Positions 7,254-16,242 of a stretch of DNA of 64,000 nt are shown here, one piece after another. Under the pieces are notes generated by a model. That model searched no databases, was not told the origin of the DNA, and saw nothing but the letters and a program-made list of their open reading frames with translations. Within the stretch, counting starts at the first letter, position 1. Each line of letters begins with the position of its first letter. The translations under genes and the position numbers were made by a program. The DNA is from Pseudomonadota bacterium (GTDB taxonomy: Bacteria; Pseudomonadota; Gammaproteobacteria; Steroidobacterales; Steroidobacteraceae): positions 62,001 to 126,000 of the forward strand of contig JAEWAF010000025.1 in the NCBI GenBank assembly GCA_023391815.1. Direction: 5' to 3'.

Positions 7254-10145
7254 TTATCGCAGATCGCCCGCCTCGCGCATGACCTCTTGCCAAACTTCCA
7301 CGACGCCCCGCCGCTCGGCCACGAATTCCGAGTCGCTGACCACGTTTTTGACACCGTCCAGTGCCAGCCGATGCATGCGCTGGCGGTACTTGCGGTAGGT
7401 ATCGACCAGGAAATCCACGCGTGACTGCGGCACCAGGTTGCCCGAGCCCAGACTTTCGAGCTGCCGGATGTTGTCCGAGAAGGTGACGATCTCCGGGTAC
7501 CGGTCCGCCCATTCGAGCATCCAGAACTGCACCAGGAATTCCAGGTCGGCGACGCCGCCGGCGTCCTGCTTCAGATCGAACTGTCCGGGCCGCGCCTTGG
7601 ACAGGTTTTCCCGCATGCGTTCGCGCATCTTGCGCACCTCGTGCTTCAAGCCATCGCGGCGAACGGCGTTCCGTAGCACCTCGATACGCGCCTGCTCGAA
7701 CTGCTCGCAGATCTGCGGATCGCCGGCGATCGCCCGAGCGCGCAACAGGGATTGATGCTCCCAGGTCCACGCCTCCTGGAATTCGTATTCGCGAAACGCG
7801 GCGAGAGACTGCACCAGCAAGCCTTTATTGCCACCCGGCCGCAGCCGGGTGTCGACTTCATAGAGCCGACCGGACGCCGTATGCACGGTCAACAAGTGCA
7901 CGAGTCGTTGTCCGACCCGCTGGAAGAACACTGTGTTCTCCACGGACTGCGCGCCATCGGTCCGCTGCGACTCGCCGCTCGAATCATGCAGAAACACCAG
8001 ATCCAGATCCGACCCGTAGCCCAGCTCCAGGCCGCCGAGCTTGCCGTAAGCCACGACGATCATGTGCGCCATATGCGATTCGCCCCGCTCGTCCACGTAA
8101 CGAGGCACGCCGTGCTTCGCGGTGATCTGTGACCACGCGAGCGACAATGTTTCCTGCACGATGAGCTCGGCGATGTCGGTCAAGCGATCGCTGACCTTCA
8201 TCAGCGGCAGACCGGCGGTGAGATCGGCCACAGCTACGCGGAACATCGCGGCGCTCTGGAACTGCCGCAGGATCTCCACCTGGCGCTCTGGATCTTCGTG
8301 CTGCATGCGACCGCGCGAAGAGGCGAGGTCGGCGGCGAATTGTGCCCGCGACGGCGCTTCTTCGATGAAACGTTCATCGATCAGCTCATCCAGCAACAGC
8401 GGTTGCGCGGCGATTTGATCGGCAAGGAACTGACTGCGAGCGCACAGCTCCACCAGGCGACGAAGAGCGGCGACATTCTCGGTCAGCAACGCGAGATACA
8501 CGGTACGCCCACCGATCATCTCAAAGATGCGCAGGATTCTCGCAAGCGTCGTGGTCGGTGCGGCATCGGATGCGAGCATCGGCAGAATGCGCGCCAGCAG
8601 ATCGCGCAACCGCCGCCGCCCTGTTTCGTCCAAGCGGCGGTAGTAGGTGCTGTTGCGCAGCTCTTCCAATCGAGCATTGATCGGCTCGGGATTCGCCACG
8701 CCGCAACTGACGATCATGCTCGCGCGCTCCGACGCGTCGACTTCCAGATCGAACGTCGAGGCGAGCGAAGATATGCCGTCAGTGCGTTCCGTCGGCCCGA
8801 ACACGGTCTGCGTGAAATAGCGCTCGACCCGTTGTCGATGCGCGTTGGTCTGCGCGGCCAGCTGATCCCAACTGCCAACATTCATTGCAAATGCCAGCCG
8901 CTCGCGGCCGATCGGATCTTCGGGCAACTGATGCGTCTGCTCGTCATTCCACTGTTGCAGACGATTCTCGAGCACGCGCAGGTAGGCATACGCCGCTTCC
9001 AGGTCCCGGACCGCATCCTCGCGCAGCAGTCGCTGACCGATCAGCTGCGGCAAGATCACTCGCAATTCCTTCCCTTGCAGCCGGCGATCGCTGCCGCCGC
9101 GGATCAGCTGGAACGCCTGCACGATGAATTCGATTTCGCGAATACCGCCAGGGCCGAGCTTGACGTTGTCCTTCAATTCGCGACGCTCGACTTCGCGCGC
9201 AATCATCGCTTTCATGTCACGCAGCGATTCGAACACGCTGAAGTCGAGATAACGCCGATAAACAAACGGCCGCAGCACCTCGTCGTAGAGCGACGGGAAC
9301 TGATCCTTCGCCGTCAGTGCCCGCGCTTTGACGTACGCATAGCGCTCCCAGTCGCGACCATGCTGCTGCAAGTAATGCTCGAACGACGCGAAGCTCAGCG
9401 CGAGGCGACCGCTATCGCCGAACGGTCGTAAGCGCAGATCGACTCGATAAACGAAGCCATCGACCGTCGGCGTCGCCAGCTGCTGAACGATTTTCTGGCC
9501 GAGGCGCAGGAAGAACTCGGCGTTGTCGATCGGACGCGCGCCATCGGTTTCGCCGTCCTCCGGATAGAGCAGGATCAGATCGATGTCGGAGGAATAATTC
9601 AGCTCGCCGCCGCCGAGCTTGCCCATGCCGAGAATCATCAGCGGCTGAGGTTCGCCACTCTCAGCGCCACGCGGCGTGCCGTATCGCGCGACCAGCGCGG
9701 CATACATGCGACGGTAGACGACATCGATACAAACATCGGCGAGGGTCGACAGATCGCGTAGCGTTTCCTCGAGCGTTGCCCAGCCCGCGATATCGCGCCA
9801 CGCGATTCGCACCATGTGTCGCCTGCGGAAGCGACGCAGCGATTCCATCAACTCGGCTTCCGTTTCACCCCGCACGCGCGTTTCCGCTTCTTGCGCCAGC
9901 CAATCATCCGGTGCGGGCGAAAATAAATTTCCGTCGCTTACGAGATCGGCCAGCAACACAGGCGAGCGCACGCAACTGGTTGCGACGAACTCACTGCACG
10001 CCCACACACGTGGCAACGATTCGGCGACGCGCGCTTCTTCGAGAATCGAGTGCCACGCTTCGGGATTTTCTTCTCGGGCAGCGGCCAGACGCTGTTCGCT
10101 GTCAGCCAGCAGGCAGCGGGCGATGTTGGAAATCGGGGTCGTCAT
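7254..10145 (-). CDS. glnE: Bifunctional glutamine synthetase adenylyltransferase / deadenylase
   Basis: 963 residues from ATG 10145, matching the roughly 950-residue family. GlnE adds or removes AMP on glutamine synthetase according to the PII state. Two nucleotidyltransferase domains are visible: the N-terminal deadenylylating domain with GMGKLGGGELNYSSDIDLIL (about 185-205) and the C-terminal adenylylating domain with YGKLGGLELGYGSDLDLVFL (about 705-725). Each holds a Gly-rich loop and the S-D-x-D-L metal site. A further upstream ATG at 10193 is possible but adds 16 residues with no family similarity that I can see. It is the first gene of the minus-strand operon and diverges from tonB across a 137-bp gap. 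Confidence 0.95.
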   Translation of the reverse strand: MTTPISNIARCLLADSEQRLAAAREENPEAWHSILEEARVAESLPRVWACSEFVATSCVRSPVLLADLVSDGNLFSPAPDDWLAQEAETRVRGETEAELMESLRRFRRRHMVRIAWRDIAGWATLEETLRDLSTLADVCIDVVYRRMYAALVARYGTPRGAESGEPQPLMILGMGKLGGGELNYSSDIDLILLYPEDGETDGARPIDNAEFFLRLGQKIVQQLATPTVDGFVYRVDLRLRPFGDSGRLALSFASFEHYLQQHGRDWERYAYVKARALTAKDQFPSLYDEVLRPFVYRRYLDFSVFESLRDMKAMIAREVERRELKDNVKLGPGGIREIEFIVQAFQLIRGGSDRRLQGKELRVILPQLIGQRLLREDAVRDLEAAYAYLRVLENRLQQWNDEQTHQLPEDPIGRERLAFAMNVGSWDQLAAQTNAHRQRVERYFTQTVFGPTERTDGISSLASTFDLEVDASERASMIVSCGVANPEPINARLEELRNSTYYRRLDETGRRRLRDLLARILPMLASDAAPTTTLARILRIFEMIGGRTVYLALLTENVAALRRLVELCARSQFLADQIAAQPLLLDELIDERFIEEAPSRAQFAADLASSRGRMQHEDPERQVEILRQFQSAAMFRVAVADLTAGLPLMKVSDRLTDIAELIVQETLSLAWSQITAKHGVPRYVDERGESHMAHMIVVAYGKLGGLELGYGSDLDLVFLHDSSGESQRTDGAQSVENTVFFQRVGQRLVHLLTVHTASGRLYEVDTRLRPGGNKGLLVQSLAAFREYEFQEAWTWEHQSLLRARAIAGDPQICEQFEQARIEVLRNAVRRDGLKHEVRKMRERMRENLSKARPGQFDLKQDAGGVADLEFLVQFWMLEWADRYPEIVTFSDNIRQLESLGSGNLVPQSRVDFLVDTYRKYRQRMHRLALDGVKNVVSDSEFVAERRGVVEVWQEVMREAGDLR

Positions 10146-10282
10146 ACCGCCAAGTGTACGGAACTTTTTCGGGTTGCCGCCAACCGGCGACATCGGCCCG
10201 TCGGTCGCGTTGAACCCTGCCCTGATTCCGCCCGTTTATATGCAGGACCGCAGGCCATGCCTGTGTAGAAGTGTAGGTAAGA

Positions 10283-10912
10283 ATGTACGCACCAGGGACT
10301 CCGAGCAACGAGAGCTTTGCTGCTCGTGGCGGCCCGGCGATGGCCGTGATCGGTATTCACATTCTGGTCATCTACGGTCTCGCCGCGACGATGGGCGTGG
10401 TGAAGGTGCCGCAATTCGCCGCACCGATCGAAGCCGTGTTCATTCCGGAGGAAACCAAGGCCGAGCCCGATCCGCCGGTGCCGGTGAAACCGGAAATCGA
10501 TCAAGTGATGCCGACCGAGACGCCGATGCCCGAGGTTCAGTTCGACGACCCGGTGGTGGCGCCGGTGGAAACGACCGCGCCGCCTTCCGAAAATGCGATC
10601 GCCGCGACTACGGCTGGAGCGGCAGCGCAGGATCTCAAGACCAGCAACCGGGTCGAGCCGAGCTATCCGCCAGCGTCGCGACGCGCCGGTGAGGAAGGCA
10701 CGGTGCGCTTGAAGGTACTCGTCGACGAGAAAGGTCGTCCGAAGGATGTCGCCATCGCCACCAGCAGTGGCTTCGCGCGACTCGACCAGGCCGCGATCGA
10801 AGCAGTCCGCAAATGGCGCTTCAAATGGCGCTTCGTGGCCGCGACCGACGGCGCGACTCCGATTAGCGCCTGGACTCAGGTGGCGATCACCTTCCGGCTG
10901 ACCAACGCATAA
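10283..10912 (+). CDS. tonB: TonB-family energy transducer
   Basis: 209 residues. One N-terminal membrane helix (about 19-38), then a Pro/Glu-rich periplasmic linker (about 48-95, with PDPPVPVKPEI), then a TonB C-terminal domain (about 120-205) with VEPSYPPASRRAGEEGTVRL and AIEAVRKWRF. TonB couples the inner-membrane proton motive force, through ExbB/ExbD, to outer-membrane receptors; exbB/exbD are not nearby. The usual single KWRF motif is doubled (KWRFKWRF, residues 177-184) by an exact 12-bp tandem duplication. A strong intrinsic terminator follows, so this is a one-gene transcript, divergent from glnE. Confidence 0.9.
   Translation: MYAPGTPSNESFAARGGPAMAVIGIHILVIYGLAATMGVVKVPQFAAPIEAVFIPEETKAEPDPPVPVKPEIDQVMPTETPMPEVQFDDPVVAPVETTAPPSENAIAATTAGAAAQDLKTSNRVEPSYPPASRRAGEEGTVRLKVLVDEKGRPKDVAIATSSGFARLDQAAIEAVRKWRFKWRFVAATDGATPISAWTQVAITFRLTNA
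10811..10834 (+). repeat. Exact 12-bp tandem duplication inside tonB
   Basis: Two back-to-back copies of AAATGGCGCTTC (10811-10822 and 10823-10834) encode KWRF twice. The reading frame is kept. TonB C-terminal domains normally have one such motif. Confidence 0.9.
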
Positions 10913-10942
10913 GCGTCGGCCCATTCAGCTGGCACGCAATGC

Positions 10943-10970
10943 AGGCCGGGCTTCGCGCCCGGCCTTTTTT
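10943..10970 (+). terminator. Intrinsic terminator after tonB
   Basis: Perfect 9-bp stem AGGCCGGGC (10943-10951) and GCCCGGCCT (10957-10965), loop TTCGC, followed by a T-run to 10970. It lies 31 bp after the tonB stop. Confidence 0.92.
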
Positions 10971-11189
10971 GTGGTGTTTTTCGGGGGACTTCTCAGTTTC
11001 CGACGCGAGAATTTGAGGCGCATCACGCCTGCGTCGAACTCATGTCCCTAGGCTCGGTCGCAGGGATAGTGGAGCGCTAACTGTCCCCGTCCGCAGACAA
11101 CGGACAGGCCAAGGCAATCGGCTGCTTCAGGTTTCGCCCTAGAGCCCGATCGCGCTTGGCATGCGACCTTCTCCAGCATCCGAGCCACG

Positions 11190-12113
11190 GTGGTGACCAT
11201 GCGCGCGAAACTCGCCTCTCTGCCTTCTGCCAGTAACACTCGCAAGCGCGCGCTCAAGCTGGCGCTGCTGACCGGTGTCATGGCGGCGCTGGCATTGATG
11301 GGCAATCAGCGCGCGCATGCCGACATCGCTCTGTGCGCCAAAGGCAGCAAATGCGCGCCGGACCTTTCGTCGCCTGCCGAGAACCAGCATTTCTTCCGCT
11401 TCTCCACTGCGCTCGACTCATCCAATCGTCACGAATCCTTGCGACGGAGCGAAGTGACTTCGAAGGATTACGCTTCGTTCAGCGGCGTCGGCGTGATCTC
11501 CTGCATGGTCGATGGCAAGCAACGCACGTCGACCGCTTTCCTGGTCGGCGCGTTCGACATCGGCGTGACCGTGGCTCATATGTTTCAGAAGAGTGCCGCC
11601 GGAGCCGAGCCCGAAGACTGCACTTACAACAGCATCGATTCGCTCGGCCAGGTGCGGGAACGCATCCCGGTTTCGTATGTGAAATCGCAGTGGGATGAAG
11701 CCGGCGCGGCCGGCCAGATCAGCAAGGACTTCGCCGTCGTACGTTTGAGCCAGCCCTCCCGCTATGCCCAGCGCACGATGCCGCTCGGCCGATTCTCCGG
11801 TTCGCCCGCGTCGGTCGTGATGATCGGCTACAAGAACGACATCGATGCGGACAGTATCAAGCGCAAAGCTCGCGGCACGGTGTATGCGCATCGCTCGAAC
11901 GGCATCGTGAACTCCACTGCTGGCGGCTTCACGCACGATCTCGACTCTCGCGACATCGCTCCCGGCGCGCCGCTGATCGATGAGACGACCGGCGTCATCG
12001 TCGGCATGCATGCGCAGTCGGCTCACAACACCATGATCCCCATGAACGACTGGCTGGAAAAGACGCTGAAGAGCGAGATGCAACAGCAGCGCGAGGCGCG
12101 CGCGTCGAACTGA
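11190..12113 (+). CDS. Secreted trypsin-fold protein, probable inactive protease
   Basis: 307 residues with an N-terminal signal peptide (basic n-region, hydrophobic 22-37, cleavage after Ala-His-Ala near 44). The chymotrypsin-type order of motifs is present: a His in TVAHMF (His130) and an Asp in SKDFAVVRL (Asp180). At the place of the Gly-Asp-Ser-Gly-Gly-Pro nucleophile loop the sequence is Ala-Pro-Gly-Ala-Pro (257-261), so Ser appears replaced by Pro258. Paired Cys residues suggest a disulfide-stabilised periplasmic or extracellular protein. The start is GTG 11190 or the in-frame ATG 11199, which has a slightly better upstream GGTGG. A terminator follows, so the gene stands alone. Confidence 0.65.
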   Translation: MVTMRAKLASLPSASNTRKRALKLALLTGVMAALALMGNQRAHADIALCAKGSKCAPDLSSPAENQHFFRFSTALDSSNRHESLRRSEVTSKDYASFSGVGVISCMVDGKQRTSTAFLVGAFDIGVTVAHMFQKSAAGAEPEDCTYNSIDSLGQVRERIPVSYVKSQWDEAGAAGQISKDFAVVRLSQPSRYAQRTMPLGRFSGSPASVVMIGYKNDIDADSIKRKARGTVYAHRSNGIVNSTAGGFTHDLDSRDIAPGAPLIDETTGVIVGMHAQSAHNTMIPMNDWLEKTLKSEMQQQREARASN

Positions 12114-12140
12114 CCCGCCCGTTCAGAAATCGTTTCTCCA

Positions 12141-12176
12141 GGGCGCCGCGAAGACTTTCCGGCGCCCTTTTCTTTT
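12141..12176 (+). terminator. Intrinsic terminator after the trypsin-fold gene
   Basis: Stem GGGCGCC (12141-12147) with GGCGCCC (12161-12167), a 13-base loop and the T-rich tract TTTTCTTTT (12168-12176). Confidence 0.85.
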
Positions 12177-12294
12177 GCTATGCGGCCTCAACTGACGCCG
12201 TCTGGCGACGGGAACCGACCCTCGGCCCGTTTCGTTTAATCTTTGTCCTACATGCTGCGCGTAATCGTCGGCGCAGGATTGACAGGAGCACAGA

Positions 12295-12828
12295 ATGAAC
12301 AAGTCGTTGGTGACGGGTCTGGTGATCGGCGCGGCGGTCGTGACCGCGGGTGCGGCAGTTGCCAATCTGGATATCTTCGATCGCAGCCCCAAGTTCGCTC
12401 AGGTACTGAAGGTCGATGCGGTGAAGGAAACAATCCGCACACCGCGGGAAGTTTGCAGCGACCACATCGTTACTCATCAAGCGCCGGTTAAAGATGAGAA
12501 ACGTATCGCCGGCACCGTGATCGGTGCAGTCGTCGGTGGCGTGCTGGGCAATCAAATCGGCGATGGCCGTGGACAGAAAATCGCGACCGCCGCTGGCGCC
12601 GCGGCTGGCGGTTATGCTGGAAACAAAGTCCAGCAACGCATGCAGAACGGCAACACGTATACCACCTCGGAGAAGCGTTGTGAGACGGTGTACGACAGCA
12701 AGGAGAAGCTCGTCGGCTACGACGTGCGTTATCGGCTCGGCGACAAAGAAGACACTGTGCGTATGGACCGCGACCCAGGGCCGCAAATTCCCGTGGTCGA
12801 TGGCCAATTGCAACTAGTACACAACTGA
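12295..12828 (+). CDS. Glycine-zipper 2TM domain envelope protein
   Basis: 177 residues. A hydrophobic N-terminus (5-24) acts as a signal or anchor. Residues about 70-105 hold a Gly-rich segment with small residues every third or fourth position (TVIGAVVGGVLGNQIGDG then AAGAAAGGYAGNKV), the glycine-zipper 2TM pattern of Rickettsia 17-kDa-antigen-type surface proteins. The C-terminal part (about 115-175) is polar with a Cys that could pair with the one near residue 55. ATG 12295 follows a GACAGGAG ribosome site about 8 bases upstream. Function is unknown; members are generally envelope or outer-membrane proteins. Confidence 0.8.
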   Translation: MNKSLVTGLVIGAAVVTAGAAVANLDIFDRSPKFAQVLKVDAVKETIRTPREVCSDHIVTHQAPVKDEKRIAGTVIGAVVGGVLGNQIGDGRGQKIATAAGAAAGGYAGNKVQQRMQNGNTYTTSEKRCETVYDSKEKLVGYDVRYRLGDKEDTVRMDRDPGPQIPVVDGQLQLVHN

Positions 12829-12971
12829 TCCGCGACGGGAACGGATCGCGCCGGTCGATTGTTTATTGATCATGTTGGCGGTAGGCGGACCGGGCGGCAC
12901 GTGAGAGTATAAGAGGAGACCCTTTCCTCCCACCTCTCAACTGTCGTCCTCCGTCCACCGCTGACTCTCCC

Positions 12972-13712
12972 ATGACCGACCTCTGCGATCTGCTCCGGGC
13001 CAGCCGACGCGTCCTGGTATTCACCGGCGCCGGCATCAGCACCGAATCCGGCATTCCCGATTTCCGCAGCCCCGGCGGCGTGTGGAGCAAGATCCAACCG
13101 ATTTACTTCCAGGATTTCGTCGCCTCGGAACATACGCGTCGCGAAGCCTGGCGCCGGCGGTTCAGCAATGCCGACGGCTGGGTCGGCGCGAAGCCCAATC
13201 GAGGTCATTTCGCGGTCGCGGAGTTGATTCGCTCCGGCCGCGCGAATGCTGTCGTCACACAGAATGTCGACAACCTGCATCAGGCGTCCGGCGTACCCGA
13301 AGAGAAAGTGATCGAGCTGCACGGCAACTCGACTTACGCGAAGTGCCTGAAATGCCAGACGCGCGTCGAGCTCGACGAACTGGAGCGCGAGTTCCGCGAG
13401 ACCAACACCATCGCTCCCTGCAAGCGCTGCGGAGGCATCATCAAAACCGCGACCATTTCTTTCGGCCAGCAGATGCCCGAGCTGCCCATGCGTCGTACTC
13501 AGGAAGAAACGCTCGCCTGCGATTTGTTTCTAGTGCTCGGCTCGTCGCTGTCCGTGTTTCCTGCTGCCGATTTTCCAGTGCGCGCCAAACAGAATGGCGC
13601 GAAGCTGGCGATCGTGAACCGCGACCCGACGCCGGTGGACGGCATCGCCGATCTCGTCATCCATGAAGGGATCGGCGATACGATGGAAGCGGCGCTGGCC
13701 GGGTTGAACTAG
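12972..13712 (+). CDS. cobB: NAD-dependent protein deacylase, SIR2 family
   Basis: 246 residues, the size of bacterial sirtuins. The NAD-binding loop GAGISTESGIPDFRSPGGVW spans about 19-38, TQNVDNLH is at 96-103, the catalytic His is His117 in ELHGN, and a zinc ribbon is formed by Cys125, Cys128, Cys150 and Cys153. All key residues are present, so it should remove acyl groups from protein lysines at the cost of NAD. It is convergent with the M20 hydrolase gene, the two stops being adjacent. The symbol cobB is by family; the acyl specificity (acetyl, succinyl) cannot be read from the sequence. Confidence 0.92.
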   Translation: MTDLCDLLRASRRVLVFTGAGISTESGIPDFRSPGGVWSKIQPIYFQDFVASEHTRREAWRRRFSNADGWVGAKPNRGHFAVAELIRSGRANAVVTQNVDNLHQASGVPEEKVIELHGNSTYAKCLKCQTRVELDELEREFRETNTIAPCKRCGGIIKTATISFGQQMPELPMRRTQEETLACDLFLVLGSSLSVFPAADFPVRAKQNGAKLAIVNRDPTPVDGIADLVIHEGIGDTMEAALAGLN

Positions 13713-15020
13713 CTACTTCGCCGCCTGCAAATAATCGACCGCCACCGACGTGAGCGCGCGCGTGGCGAAGGCGATGGCGGGCTCGTCGATATAGAACTTC
13801 GGCGAGTGATTGCTCGGAGCCGCGTTTGCATCCTGGCCTGGCGGTGTCACGCCCACGTAGAAGAACAGGCTGGGAATCAGGTCCGCGTAGTACGCGAAGT
13901 CTTCCGAGCCCGTGATCAACGGCAGGGTGACGACTTTGTCGTCACCCGCGACACGCTTCAGCGACGGCAGCGCCTTCTGGGTCAGCTGAGGATTGTTCAT
14001 GACCACCGGGTTGTTGCCCGGGTTGAAGGTGACCTTCGCCTGAGCGCCGGTGGCGGCAGCAATGCTCGTGGCCGTCGTATCGATGCGCTTCATGATGTCC
14101 GCACGCATGCCCTTGTCGAAGGTGCGAAGTGTGCCGCGCATATCGACGCTATCCGGAATGATGTTGTGACGAACGCCGCCGTCGAACTTGCCGATGGTCA
14201 CGACGGCCGGCAACTCGGTGATATCGATCTGGCGGCTGACGATGGTCTGCAACCCCATGACGATCTGCGAGGCCGCGACGATCGGGTCGACGCCCGACCA
14301 GGGGCGCGAGCCGTGCGATTGACGGCCCTGGACTTCGATCCGGAACGAATCGGATGCCGCCATGAACGGCCCGGAGCGATAGCCGAGGACGCCGGTGTTG
14401 AGCGTCGAGGTGACATGCAGGCCGAAGACGGCCTCGGGCTTCACTTCGTTGAACACGCCTTCTTTGATCATCACCGAGGCGCCGCCCTCTTCGCCCTCGG
14501 GCGCGCCTTCTTCCGCCGGCTGGAAAATGAACAACACGGTGCCGGGCAGATCCTGCTTCATGCCGACCAGCATCTCGGCGACACCCATCAGATTGGCGAC
14601 GTGCGAGTCATGACCGCAAGCGTGCATCACGCCCACTTTCTTGCCGAGATATTCGGTGGTCACGGTCGACTTGAATGGTACGTCGACCTGCTCGGACACG
14701 GGCAGCGCATCCGTGTCCGCGCGCAACGCAATCACGGGGCCGGGCTTGCCGCCTTTCAACACCGCCGTGACACCCGTGCGAGCGATGCCCGTGCGCACGG
14801 GCAAGCCCAGCTTCTTCAAATGATCCGCGACCACCTTCGACGTGCGCGTCTCGCGATTGCTCAGCTCGGGGTGCTGATGAATATCGCGTCGCCAGCCGAT
14901 GACCTTGGTCTCCACCTTGCCGGCCGCGGCATCGATCTGCGCTCCGGAAATCTGCGCGCTGGCGGTGGCCGCGCCAAACATCGCCGTCATGGCCAGGCTG
15001 GTCGGAATCATCCACTTCAT
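13713..15020 (-). CDS. Secreted M20-family metallo-amidohydrolase
   Basis: 435 residues from ATG 15020, chosen because AGGA lies 8 bases upstream and a signal peptide follows at once (MKWMIPTSLAMTAMFGAATASA). M20 landmarks: RRDIHQHPELSNRE near 45, the metal site MHACGHDSH near 130, the catalytic and metal Glu pair in PAEEGAPEGEEGG near 170, and the dimerisation domain (about 220-335). The closest family types are amidohydrolases acting on N-acyl amino acids or hippurate; the exact substrate is not readable. The signal peptide indicates periplasmic activity. It starts only 10 bp after the apbE stop, so the two genes form an operon. Confidence 0.88.
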   Translation of the reverse strand: MKWMIPTSLAMTAMFGAATASAQISGAQIDAAAGKVETKVIGWRRDIHQHPELSNRETRTSKVVADHLKKLGLPVRTGIARTGVTAVLKGGKPGPVIALRADTDALPVSEQVDVPFKSTVTTEYLGKKVGVMHACGHDSHVANLMGVAEMLVGMKQDLPGTVLFIFQPAEEGAPEGEEGGASVMIKEGVFNEVKPEAVFGLHVTSTLNTGVLGYRSGPFMAASDSFRIEVQGRQSHGSRPWSGVDPIVAASQIVMGLQTIVSRQIDITELPAVVTIGKFDGGVRHNIIPDSVDMRGTLRTFDKGMRADIMKRIDTTATSIAAATGAQAKVTFNPGNNPVVMNNPQLTQKALPSLKRVAGDDKVVTLPLITGSEDFAYYADLIPSLFFYVGVTPPGQDANAAPSNHSPKFYIDEPAIAFATRALTSVAVDYLQAAK

Positions 15021-15030
15021 GAGTTGTTTC

Positions 15031-16065
15031 CTATTTATCCGATGACACAAGGGGATCGAATCGCGGCGTCGTCACCGAGTGCAGCTCGGTGCCTCGCGCC
15101 TCTATGAACATCACAGGCATCGCACGCTCCATCGCCAGCTTGCGCCCGGCCTCGGTACCGAGGACGTTGAGCGCCGTCGCCCATGCATCGACATACATCG
15201 TCGTCGGGCCGACGACGACGACCGAAGCGAGCGTGTGCTCGACGGGGCGACCGGTGCGCGGATCGATGGTGTGCGAATAGCGATGACCGTCGCGATCATA
15301 GTAGTGACGATACTCGCCCGAAGTCGTCACCGACGCATTATCCAAGGATACGATGGCGTACGGCTCGGGTTCCGCGTCGATGGGACGTTCCACGGCGATT
15401 CGCCAGGGTTCACCCCGGGCATTCCGGCCCCGGGCGCGCACCTCGCCACCGAGATCGATCATGAAATGGCTCAGATGCATCCGCTGAAAGCGCTCGGCGA
15501 TGAGATCGACCGCGTAACCCGGCGCGATGCCATTGAGATCGACCCGCACGTTCGCATCGGATTTGCGAAGCGCGGGCGGATTCAATCGCGCCTCCAGCTT
15601 TCGATAGCCCACCTGCGCACGCAGCCCGGCCAGTGTCGCCTCATCGGGCAGATCGATGGGCTCGCCGGTTTTTCCGAAACCCCACGCGGCGACTAGCGGC
15701 CCGACCGTTATATCGAATGCGCCGCCGGAATCCCGGCTGACCTCCAGCGCGTAGTGGACCACCGTAGCCAGGTCGCCCGAGACCTCGATCCAATCGGTCG
15801 ATGTCGATGCATTGAAGCGGGAGATCTCGGAGTCGGCGCGATAGCCCGACATACTGCGATCGATGCTGTCGAGCACCTCATCGGTCGCAATTCTTAGCGC
15901 GTGCGCGTCGACATCAGCTGGGGGGGCCGCGACCTTGATCGAGTAAGTCGTGCCCATAGTCGGCCCCGAGATGGCCAATTCCGGGGCCGCGCGGTCGCAT
16001 CCGCCAATCAAAGGCGCGAGTGCCAGCACCACAACCCCGATGAACGACCGATTCGCTCCGATCAC
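15031..16065 (-). CDS. apbE: FAD:protein FMN transferase (ApbE), lipoprotein
   Basis: 344 residues if started at GTG 16065, which follows a GGGGCGG ribosome-like site and gives a clean lipoprotein signal ending in LAPLIGGC. The frame stays open upstream to 16197 but that part has no signal or family character. ApbE attaches FMN covalently to Thr/Ser of flavoproteins such as NqrB/NqrC and RnfG, in the periplasm. Visible landmarks are GPTMGTTYSIK at the mature N-terminus, VDLNGIAPGYAVD, FMIDLGGEVRARG and the C-terminal magnesium-site region HTIDPRTGRPV. It is followed at 10 bp by the M20 hydrolase. No flavoprotein substrate gene is adjacent. Confidence 0.9.
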   Translation of the reverse strand: MIGANRSFIGVVVLALAPLIGGCDRAAPELAISGPTMGTTYSIKVAAPPADVDAHALRIATDEVLDSIDRSMSGYRADSEISRFNASTSTDWIEVSGDLATVVHYALEVSRDSGGAFDITVGPLVAAWGFGKTGEPIDLPDEATLAGLRAQVGYRKLEARLNPPALRKSDANVRVDLNGIAPGYAVDLIAERFQRMHLSHFMIDLGGEVRARGRNARGEPWRIAVERPIDAEPEPYAIVSLDNASVTTSGEYRHYYDRDGHRYSHTIDPRTGRPVEHTLASVVVVGPTTMYVDAWATALNVLGTEAGRKLAMERAMPVMFIEARGTELHSVTTPRFDPLVSSDK

Positions 16066-16242
16066 ACGCCGCCCCGACGATGCACAAGCGGCGCATGGTA
16101 ACCCGAGTTTGTTTGAATGCAGGAGAAGCCGCGACTGGCTGCAACGTGCGTCCGAGCGGGAGGAGAACGGATCGCGCGCTGATGCGGTGGCATGCAACCA
16201 GCCGCGGCTTCAAACCGGTGAAAGCGCAGGGCGGATCGATTC

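Noticed and set aside
8298..9431. 377-codon plus-strand frame opposite glnE
   Set aside because: glnE is full-length and highly conserved on the other strand; the shadow protein has only Arg/Gln/His-rich composition.
10158..10200. GGAAC sequence before tonB as a member of the stress promoter set
   Set aside because: No CRTT-like element lies at 16-18 bases; the match ends after the -35-like half. The same applies to the GGAAC near 16707 before the DUF4382 gene.
12838..12863. GGAAC-N17-TGTT before the sirtuin gene
   Set aside because: It is more than 100 bp from the start and lies next to the end of the preceding gene; too weak to list.
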